DNA from: JACRPZ01 sp040758255
GTDB lineage: Bacteria; Nitrospirota; Thermodesulfovibrionia; UBA6902
Assembly: GCA_040758255.1 (NCBI GenBank)
Contig: JBFLVX010000084.1
Coordinates: 1-10,470, forward strand
Reading direction: 5' to 3'
Length of the DNA stretch: 10,470 nt
Positions 4,889 to 10,470 of this stretch are shown here, piece after piece. Under the pieces are notes generated by a model. That model saw nothing but the letters and a program-made list of their open reading frames with translations. It had not been told where the DNA came from and did not search any database. How positions within the stretch are numbered: position 1 is the stretch's first letter; each line of letters starts with the position of its first letter. Position numbers and translations under genes: made by a program.

Positions 4889-7159
4889 CTAACTGCATCT
4901 TGTAAATCCGCAGTCTCTGCAGACCGCGCAGCCGCCTTCGTGCTCAACCGCTCCTCCGCAATCAGGACACGCGCCCATTATCTCTTTCTTCATGGTGTCT
5001 GACCCGTTGCCTTTGCCGTCAACCATTGTGTATCTCTCAATCGCTTTTGAGATCGCGTCGGAACAGGAGGATATCTTGCCGCCGCTTACCCATGCAGGGC
5101 TGTGGCAGCTTATGCCTTTAAGCTGTTTCATGATCTCTATCGGCTCTATATCACCTCTTAATGCGAGGCTTACAAGCCTTCCGATCGCCTCTGCCTGGCT
5201 TGAGGCGCATCCGCCCGCCTTGCCCATATGCGTAAAGAGCTCAAAGAGGTTTCCGTTTTCATCTTCATTTATAGTTACATAGATATGTCCGCATCCGGTA
5301 TTAAGATGCCTTGTTGTGCCCTTTATAACTTCAGGCCTTTTCTTTGGGGTTATCTTGTGCGCCGTGTCTGTTCCCTTGCCTGACGGTTCCTGCTTGGCGG
5401 TCTGGCCTGTTGAGAGCACCTGTTCATCTCTTGAACCGTCCCTGTAAACGGTGACGCCTTTGCAGCCGAGGTTGTAAGCCATGTTATATACATCTTCTAC
5501 TTCTTTCGGGGTCGCCTCGTGCGGGAAGTTGACTGTCTTTGATACGGCGTTGTCAACATGCTTCTGAAACGCGGCCTGCATCTTTATATGGTCAAGCGGT
5601 GAAATATCATGCGCAGTGGTGAATGTATTTTTTAGATCATCGGGGATCTCTTTTAAATCCTGGAGGGTCCCGTGTTCGGCGATCTTCTCTATAAGCTCCC
5701 TGCCCCAGATGCCCCGCTCTTTGGCGATCTTTTCAAAGTAAGGGTTTACCTCATAGAGCTTTGTGCCTTCAAGGACATTGCGCACAAAGGAGACGGCAAA
5801 GAGAGGCTCTATGCCGCTTGAGCATCCCGCGATTATTGAGAGTGTTCCTGTGGGGGCGATCGTTGTTATTGTGGCGTTTCGGAGTTTAAGGTTTCTGTTT
5901 TTATAAACGCTTGATTCAAAATTCGGGAATACGCCCCTCTCTTCTGCCAGCAGCACGGACTCTTTTTTTCCTTCCGTCTGTATGAACTCCATCACCTCGA
6001 TCGCAAGATTTGCGGCGTCATCGGAATTATAAGGGATGCCAAGCTGTATCAGCATGTCTGCCCAGCCCATGACGCCGAGGCCTATCTTTCTGTTTGCCTT
6101 TGTGGTCTCTTCTATCTTCTTAAGCGGGTATTTATTGACATCAATGACATTATCAAGAAAGTGCACAGAGAGGCGCGTTGTTTCTCTGAGCGCGTCCCAG
6201 TCTATGCGTTTATCAGGACTGCCGGAGACAGGTTTTGCGGAGCCCCCGTCTAATACGAATTTGGAGAGGTTAATGGAGCCTAAATTGCAGGACTCATACG
6301 GCAGAAGAGGCTGCTCTCCGCATGGATTTGTGCTCTCGATCTCTCCGATCAGCGGGGTCGGGTTCCCCTCATTTATCCTGTCCAAAAATATGATGCCGGG
6401 CTCTCCGTTCTTCCATGCATGTGTCACTATCAGGTTAAAGACATCCTTTGCCTTTAATCTGCGCACGACTTTCTTGTTATGGGGATTTACAAGGTCATAC
6501 TCTTCATCTTTTTCAAGTGCCTTCATGAATACGTCAGTCAACGCGACCGAGAGGTTGAAGTTGTTGAGCTTATCATGGCTGTCTTTGGCTGTTATAAAGT
6601 CAAGGATATCCGGGTGGTCAACGCGCAGGATGCCCATATTCGCGCCTCTTCTTGTGCCCCCCTGCTTTATCGCTTCAGTGGCTGCGTCAAAGACCGTCAT
6701 GAATGAGATGGGGCCGGAGGATATTCCTTTGGTTGACCCCACTATGTCGCCTTTTGGCCTGAGGTTTGTGAAAGAGAAACCTGTACCCCCGCCTGATTTA
6801 TGGATCATTGCGGCGTTCTTTACAGCTTCAAAGATAGACTCCATGGAATCTCCTACAGAGAGGACAAAACATGCTGAGAGCTGTCCGAGCCTTCCGCCGG
6901 CATTCATCAACGTGGGGCTGTTAGGAAGGAATTTCAATGAGGTCATAAGGTTGTAAAATTCTTCCTCTGTCTGCTTGACTTCGGCTTCTGACTTGCCGTA
7001 ACTTATCTCTGCTGATGCGATAGCCTTTGCAACCCTCCTGAACATATCCGCAGGAGTTTCAATAGTCTTCCCTTCCTCGTCCTTCTTCAGGTATCTCTTT
7101 TCAAGGACTTTTAATGCATTTGCAGTAAGATCAAGTTTAGATGAAGCCAGTTCCGCCAT
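4889..7159 (-). CDS. nrdJ: adenosylcobalamin-dependent ribonucleotide reductase (class II)
   Basis: A 756-residue cytoplasmic enzyme that reduces ribonucleotides to deoxyribonucleotides using a thiyl radical generated from adenosylcobalamin, without oxygen. The ten-stranded barrel carries STNPCGEQ (N278, thiyl C280, E282). C291 lies 11 residues later and C97 (SACFVL) should be its disulfide partner, the same spacing as C322/C333 in the Thermotoga enzyme. IAPTGTLS (434-441) is the substrate/phosphate loop. VYRDGSRDEQ ends the barrel near 580. After a polar linker comes a TSCPD domain (about 608-710, with TGCGHIYV and HMGKAGGCASSQ). Last is a C-terminal cysteine cluster, CPDC (731-734) plus C744, C747, C750 and C755, a zinc ribbon and/or the shuttle cysteines that re-reduce the active site. 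AGGAGGGGG precedes the ATG. The gene is promoter-proximal, with DUF3467 downstream and NrdR-like sites upstream. Confidence 0.96.
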   Translation of the reverse strand: MAELASSKLDLTANALKVLEKRYLKKDEEGKTIETPADMFRRVAKAIASAEISYGKSEAEVKQTEEEFYNLMTSLKFLPNSPTLMNAGGRLGQLSACFVLSVGDSMESIFEAVKNAAMIHKSGGGTGFSFTNLRPKGDIVGSTKGISSGPISFMTVFDAATEAIKQGGTRRGANMGILRVDHPDILDFITAKDSHDKLNNFNLSVALTDVFMKALEKDEEYDLVNPHNKKVVRRLKAKDVFNLIVTHAWKNGEPGIIFLDRINEGNPTPLIGEIESTNPCGEQPLLPYESCNLGSINLSKFVLDGGSAKPVSGSPDKRIDWDALRETTRLSVHFLDNVIDVNKYPLKKIEETTKANRKIGLGVMGWADMLIQLGIPYNSDDAANLAIEVMEFIQTEGKKESVLLAEERGVFPNFESSVYKNRNLKLRNATITTIAPTGTLSIIAGCSSGIEPLFAVSFVRNVLEGTKLYEVNPYFEKIAKERGIWGRELIEKIAEHGTLQDLKEIPDDLKNTFTTAHDISPLDHIKMQAAFQKHVDNAVSKTVNFPHEATPKEVEDVYNMAYNLGCKGVTVYRDGSRDEQVLSTGQTAKQEPSGKGTDTAHKITPKKRPEVIKGTTRHLNTGCGHIYVTINEDENGNLFELFTHMGKAGGCASSQAEAIGRLVSLALRGDIEPIEIMKQLKGISCHSPAWVSGGKISSCSDAISKAIERYTMVDGKGNGSDTMKKEIMGACPDCGGAVEHEGGCAVCRDCGFTRCS

Positions 7160-7223
7160 ACCCCCTCCTAAATATATAAATAGCTGTTAATTATTGATAA
7201 AAATTATTTATTTTTTGCTATAG

Positions 7224-7267
7224 TTATGCGCTGCCTTCAGTCTATTATGTGCGTGTTTGCGCATAAT
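7224..7267. promoter_or_regulatory. TTATGyGC repeats and dyad in the nrdJ leader
   Basis: TTATGCGC (7224-7231) and TTATGTGC (7245-7252) are direct repeats 21 bp apart. GCGCATAA (7259-7266) is an inverted copy; with the second it forms a 9-bp dyad (7244-7252 with 7259-7267) having one imperfect pair. The dyad covers the start site expected from the proximal nrdJ promoter, so it could be a second operator or a 5' leader hairpin. No regulator is identified. Confidence 0.35.
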
Positions 7268-7268
7268 A

Positions 7269-7297
7269 ATTATACCCTATTTAGCGGTGATAGGCAA
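7269..7297 (-). promoter_or_regulatory. nrdJ proximal promoter P2 with NrdR-like box
   Basis: On minus, TTGCCT (7297-7292) and a perfect TATAAT (7274-7269) are 17 bp apart. The spacer carries a degenerate NrdR-box-like palindrome (16-bp site 7272-7287, core CCCTATTTAG on plus), matching the core consensus CWATATMTWG at seven of ten positions. Transcription would start near 7262, about 100 bases before the nrdJ ATG. Confidence 0.5.
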
Positions 7298-7325
7298 TTA
7301 AACCACAATATCTTGTATATGTCAA
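7297..7325 (-). promoter_or_regulatory. nrdJ distal promoter P1 with strong NrdR box
   Basis: On minus, a perfect TTGACA (7325-7320) and TTTAAT (7302-7297, 5 of 6) are separated by 17 bp. The 16-bp site 7303-7318 inside this spacer has core CAATATCTTG, which fits the NrdR consensus CWATATMTWG at all ten positions. NrdR, the ATP/dATP-sensing zinc-ribbon repressor of ribonucleotide reductase genes, typically binds paired boxes two to three helical turns apart over the promoter. Here the partner box lies exactly 31 bp away in P2. Repression of nrdJ at high dATP is therefore expected. Confidence 0.68.
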
Positions 7326-7447
7326 GGAGAAAATGAAGGCATTGGGAAAGTGTTGATTTTTATTATGTTTTGCTGTGCAGAAGAGGTTGATCAAATGTGA
7401 ATTAAGAATTAATCAATCTGTTCTATATATGAAACCATGTAATCAGG

Positions 7448-7474
7448 TATAATGATTTTATTTACACAGGAGGT
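7448..7474 (+). promoter_or_regulatory. possible -10 and Shine-Dalgarno of the DUF4380 gene
   Basis: TATAAT at 7448-7453 could be a -10 element with a start near 7460, although the -35 region (TATATA at 17 bp) does not match consensus. AGGAGGT at 7468-7474, six bases before the GTG at 7481, is a strong ribosome binding site and fixes the GTG start. The rest of 7326-7447 is AT-rich, with no feature I can name. Confidence 0.45.
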
Positions 7475-7480
7475 TTCGGG

Positions 7481-8383
7481 GTGTCAGGAATAAAGGTGCA
7501 AAAGATATCATACGGCAGCTGGGATAATTGTATTCGTATAGCGAACGGGATTGTTGATCTGATAGTAACCACCGATGTAGGCCCCAGAATAATCAGATAC
7601 GGATTTGTCGGCAGGGAGAATATGATGTGTGAAGTTGAGTCAACTCTTGGATTAACTGGAGGAGATGAGTGGAGGATCTACGGAGGGCATCGTTTATGGC
7701 ACAGCCCGGAATCAAAAAAAAGGACATATGAGCCTGACAATAACCCCGTGGCGTGGGAAGAAACCCCTGAAGGCATCAAGACAATGCAGGATGTCGAGGT
7801 TATCTCGAAAATCAAGAAAGAGATGGAGATCAGCCTTGAACCCGGAAGCAACAGGGTCAGAATTATTCACCGTCTTACCAATAAAAGCGTGTGGCCATTA
7901 GAACTCTCTGTCTGGAGTATATCGGCAATGGCAGCAGGAGGCAAGGAGATTATTCCGCAGAGCCGGCAGGATACTGGTTTTCTGCCCAACCGTCTTATTT
8001 CCCTCTGGCCATATACAAGACTTAATGACCCTCGTGTGCGTTGGGGGTATAAATATATTATCCTGCAGCATGATCCGGCTATAAAGCATCCCTTTAAAAT
8101 CGGCCTTACCAATAATGACGGATGGGCAGCTTGCTTTAACCATAACCAGCTATTCATCAAGCGCTATAAACATGAAATGCACGCCCCTTATCCTGACTTC
8201 GGCGTATCGTATGAGACATATGTCAATGATTTTATGCTGGAGATGGAGACGCTCTCTCCTTTGACTCTGCTTAAGCCTGATGACTTCGTAGAACATATTG
8301 AAGAGTGGGAGTTATTTGACAAGATTCCAATGCCATCTGACAGCGAGGAAGAGATTGAAAAAGCTCTGCAAGATAAAGCGTGA
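7481..8383 (+). CDS. DUF4380 domain protein (aldose-mutarotase-like fold expected)
   Basis: A 300-residue protein starting at GTG, fixed by a strong AGGAGGT six bases upstream. It fits DUF4380 by the early TTDVGPRIIRYGF (residues 30-42), EWRIYGGHRLWHSPE (63-77), QDTGFLPNRLISLWPYTRLN and KIGLTNNDGWAACFN. Members of this family are beta-rich and resemble galactose mutarotase/glycoside-binding folds; the conserved GGHRLWHSPE would be the candidate sugar or active-site segment. This fold assignment is family-based recollection. No signal peptide or membrane helix is seen, so it is probably cytoplasmic. The tail (about 280-300) is acidic and charged. It runs toward bamA 127 bp downstream but bamA appears to have its own promoter. 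The substrate and pathway are unknown. Confidence 0.8.
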   Translation: MSGIKVQKISYGSWDNCIRIANGIVDLIVTTDVGPRIIRYGFVGRENMMCEVESTLGLTGGDEWRIYGGHRLWHSPESKKRTYEPDNNPVAWEETPEGIKTMQDVEVISKIKKEMEISLEPGSNRVRIIHRLTNKSVWPLELSVWSISAMAAGGKEIIPQSRQDTGFLPNRLISLWPYTRLNDPRVRWGYKYIILQHDPAIKHPFKIGLTNNDGWAACFNHNQLFIKRYKHEMHAPYPDFGVSYETYVNDFMLEMETLSPLTLLKPDDFVEHIEEWELFDKIPMPSDSEEEIEKALQDKA

Positions 8384-8467
8384 AGTATTGATTGAGAAGT
8401 TTGTGCCGCACAAATATATGTTGGCTGGACAGCTGTGAAAAAATTGTTGGATTTTACAATTACTTAG

Positions 8468-8476
8468 TGATATACT
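8468..8476 (+). promoter_or_regulatory. extended -10 promoter of bamA
   Basis: TGATATACT (8468-8476) is an extended -10 (TGn plus TATACT, 5 of 6). No good -35 is visible. Transcription would begin near 8483, giving a short leader that contains GGAG (8498-8501), nine bases before the ATG at 8511. Confidence 0.42.
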
Positions 8477-8510
8477 AACACTTAATTTTTTAACACTGGA
8501 GAAACCGTTG

Positions 8511-10470
8511 ATGCCCCAATTGAAATCTGCATTTTGCCCGTCAAAAAATATATACAGGTGTTTTATAGCTTCCATTATCTTCCTCTTCTTTATATCTTCC
8601 TTGTTCAGTATTGCCACTGTTTCAGCGGAAGATCTGACGCTTATAAAGCTGATTGAGATACGAGGCAATAAAAAGATTGAAGGCGAGACCATATCCGGCA
8701 AGATCAAAAGCAGGATCGGGGAGCCGTTCTCTGAAGAGATTGTTCAGCAGGATATCAGGAAGCTTTACAGTATAGGGTATTTTGATGATATCAGGACGGA
8801 GATCGAGACGTTTGAAGGCGGTTTAAAGCTGATCTTCATCTTTAAGGAAAAACCAACCATTGTCAGCATTGACTTTCAGGGGAATGATGAATTTAAGACC
8901 GATGATCTTAAGGAGAAGATCACATTAACTCCCGGAGCGATCGCCAACCCGTCTCTTATAACAGATAATGTTAATAAAGTGCTCTCCTTCTATCAATCAG
9001 AAGGATACTGGGATGCGAAAGTAACCCCGGTTACAAGAGAAATCTCCGACGAAGCTGTAGCGCTGACATTTCAGGTCACAGAAGGGGATAAAGCAGTCAT
9101 TAAAATCATTACCATTACCGGCAACAAAGCACTCTCGGCAAAAATGATAAAAAAGGCGATGAAGACAAAGGAGAGAGGGTTCTTCTCATTTCTGACCAAT
9201 TCAGGAATTTACAACAAAGAAGATATGGAGATTGACATAGAGAGGGTCAAGGAACTTTATCACAGCAAAGGCTACATCTCCGTATCTGTTTCAGAGCCGG
9301 AGGTAACTTTCAACCCTGACAAAACAAAAATATACATAAAGATATCCGTCTCAGAAGGCAGCCAGTACAAGGTGGGCGAGTTTGGGATAAAAGGCAACAC
9401 GGTATTCTCTTCTCCCGAGATTGTTAAATCTTTAGAGACCGCCCCAGGAAAAATATTTAACAAAACAGCGTTAAGGGAAGATATTGATAAAATCCTTGCC
9501 CTCTACTCTGAAAAAGGGTATGCAAGGGCAGACGTTGATCCGTTGATCAATGTTGATAACGAAGGCAAGGCTGCAAATATTACATTGTCCATAATTGAAG
9601 GAGATATATACAGGGTGGGCAAGATCGAGATCTCCGGCAACACAAAAACACGCGACAAGGTGATAAGGAGAGAAGTCAGGCTTGATGAAGGAGATACCTT
9701 TAACAGCAAACTGCTTAACAGGAGTTACCAGAGAATAAACAATCTCGACTATTTTGAAACAGCCAGCATTACCAGCGCGCCCCGGCCAGAGGAGAAACTT
9801 ATTGATCTCAATATTAATGTAAAGGAAAAGTTAACCGGGATGATGAGTATCGGCGGCGGCTACAGCTCAATAGATAAATTCATGTTCATGGGAGAGGTGA
9901 CACAGAGAAACCTTTTTGGAAAAGGCCTCTACCTCAGCCTGAGGGCAAATCTGAGCTCCATCAGGACAAATTACAACCTCTCGTTAAATGATCCTTGGTT
10001 CATGGACAAACCCATATCCGCTACCTTTAACGTTTACAACGAGGCATTTCAATACCCGGATTATGACAAAAAAGCCAACGGCCTCTCAATAGGTTTCGGC
10101 AAAGAGCTCTCCGAATACGTCAGGGGGAATATAAATTACACGCTTGAAGATGTCGAGATCACGGATATTGCCGAAGACGCCTCATCTCTCATCAAAAGCC
10201 AGGAAGGCAAAAAGCTTACGAGCAGCGTCAGTCCTTCTGTATCAATAGACACAAGGGATAATTATTTAGATCCCACCACCGGTTCAAGAAATGCCCTTCA
10301 CACAACATTTGCGGGAATCGGCGGAGATAATTATTTTGCTAAAGGCGTAATTGATTCATCATGGTATTTCCCTGTAATAAGGGGCATAACATTCAACATA
10401 AGAGGACGGTTTGGTTACGCGTCCGGATTCTCAGGCAAAGAGCTTCCTCTGTATGAGAGATTCTATGTCG
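8511..10470 (+). CDS. bamA: outer-membrane protein assembly factor BamA, 3' end outside window
   Basis: The frame is open from ATG 8511 to the edge (653 complete codons); BamA proteins are usually about 750-800 residues, so roughly the last 100-150 are missing. It is the Omp85 pore that inserts beta-barrel proteins into the outer membrane. A signal peptide (hydrophobic about 18-35, cleavage likely after TVSA, residue 39) is followed by five POTRA repeats at about 41-115, 116-195, 196-285, 286-366 and 367-440. Each has the fold's GN/GY landmarks (EIRGNKKIEG, SIDFQGNDEF, TITGNKALS, GIKGNTVFS, EISGNTKTRD). The barrel starts near 441 (MMSIGGGYSS) and includes TQRNLFGKGLYLSLRANLSS and SVSIDTRDNYLDPTTGSR. 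The conserved RGF-type lid motif should lie just past the edge. A weak GGAG and an extended -10 sit upstream. Five POTRAs distinguish it from TamA and two-partner secretion pores. Confidence 0.93.
   Translation, partial: MPQLKSAFCPSKNIYRCFIASIIFLFFISSLFSIATVSAEDLTLIKLIEIRGNKKIEGETISGKIKSRIGEPFSEEIVQQDIRKLYSIGYFDDIRTEIETFEGGLKLIFIFKEKPTIVSIDFQGNDEFKTDDLKEKITLTPGAIANPSLITDNVNKVLSFYQSEGYWDAKVTPVTREISDEAVALTFQVTEGDKAVIKIITITGNKALSAKMIKKAMKTKERGFFSFLTNSGIYNKEDMEIDIERVKELYHSKGYISVSVSEPEVTFNPDKTKIYIKISVSEGSQYKVGEFGIKGNTVFSSPEIVKSLETAPGKIFNKTALREDIDKILALYSEKGYARADVDPLINVDNEGKAANITLSIIEGDIYRVGKIEISGNTKTRDKVIRREVRLDEGDTFNSKLLNRSYQRINNLDYFETASITSAPRPEEKLIDLNINVKEKLTGMMSIGGGYSSIDKFMFMGEVTQRNLFGKGLYLSLRANLSSIRTNYNLSLNDPWFMDKPISATFNVYNEAFQYPDYDKKANGLSIGFGKELSEYVRGNINYTLEDVEITDIAEDASSLIKSQEGKKLTSSVSPSVSIDTRDNYLDPTTGSRNALHTTFAGIGGDNYFAKGVIDSSWYFPVIRGITFNIRGRFGYASGFSGKELPLYERFYV

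Noticed and set aside
6036..6956. Plus-strand open frame of 306 codons inside nrdJ
   Set aside because: It lies wholly antisense to the conserved nrdJ core, including the active-site region. The translation is rich in serine and proline with no domain, as expected for an antisense frame of a conserved gene.
4557..7159. A new multi-gene defence or mobile system somewhere in the window
   Set aside because: Apart from the lone HNH gene and the small repeat element, the genes are housekeeping families (NrdJ, dCMP deaminase, RlpA, BamA) or single uncharacterised domains. I see no effector-sensor cassette, toxin-antitoxin pair, integrase or CRISPR array.
7160..7268. Cobalamin riboswitch upstream of B12-dependent nrdJ
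   Set aside because: The leader after the predicted start sites is only about 100 bases, mostly AT-rich, and shows no B12-box-like segment or multi-helix fold.
8400..8414. Hairpin TTTGTG-CCG-CACAAA after the DUF4380 gene as a terminator
   Set aside because: The stem is only six pairs with a 3-nt loop, and it is followed by ATATATG rather than a T run, so it is not convincing.

Overview
The window looks like chromosome from a Gram-negative, probably anaerobic or microaerophilic bacterium. Outer-membrane biology is shown by a BamA homologue and an RlpA-type lipoprotein. Ribonucleotide reduction uses an oxygen-independent, B12-dependent enzyme, and one protein joins a CxxC-type [4Fe-4S] domain to DUF3786. 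A degenerate CTGGATyCCCG...GGAATGAC repeat is also present. This mix and the moderate G+C suggest Nitrospirota or a deltaproteobacterial-type lineage. That placement is inference, since there is no rRNA in the window.

Layout. At the left end, an AT-rich plus-strand gene encodes an HNH nuclease-like protein (67-912). It converges on a cytoplasmic alpha/beta hydrolase (941-1915, minus), and a plus-strand terminator overlaps the end of the hydrolase gene. Behind the hydrolase lies a gene-free gap with an imperfect, MITE-like inverted repeat (1947-2092), then a dCMP deaminase gene (2112-2567, minus) whose promoter is so close to the ATG that the mRNA may be leaderless. A divergent Fe-S/DUF3786 gene (2666-3421, plus) follows. 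It converges on rlpA (3430-4122, minus), which is preceded two bases away by a 52-codon ORF with a very strong Shine-Dalgarno sequence (4125-4283). A repeat-rich spacer with a terminator hairpin (4329-4556) separates this pair from a DUF3467 gene (4557-4841) and nrdJ (4889-7159), both on minus and probably one operon. The 321-bp gap 7160-7480 holds two tandem sigma70-like promoters for nrdJ, each with an NrdR-box-like palindrome in its spacer and the two boxes exactly 31 bp apart. To the right, on plus, are a DUF4380 protein (7481-8383) and bamA (8511 to the window edge, 3' end missing).

How the genes work together. Two genes feed the dNTP pool: the dCMP deaminase makes dUMP for thymidylate synthesis, and NrdJ makes all four deoxynucleotides from ribonucleotides. 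Two act at the envelope: RlpA on septal peptidoglycan and BamA on outer-membrane protein insertion. The hydrolase, the DUF3786 and DUF4380 proteins, the DUF3467 protein and the small ORF have no assigned pathway. I found no RNA gene, CRISPR array, complete insertion sequence or recognisable defence island. The window is mostly housekeeping. Its most informative parts are the nrdJ control region, the inverted-repeat element and the rlpA-linked small ORF.
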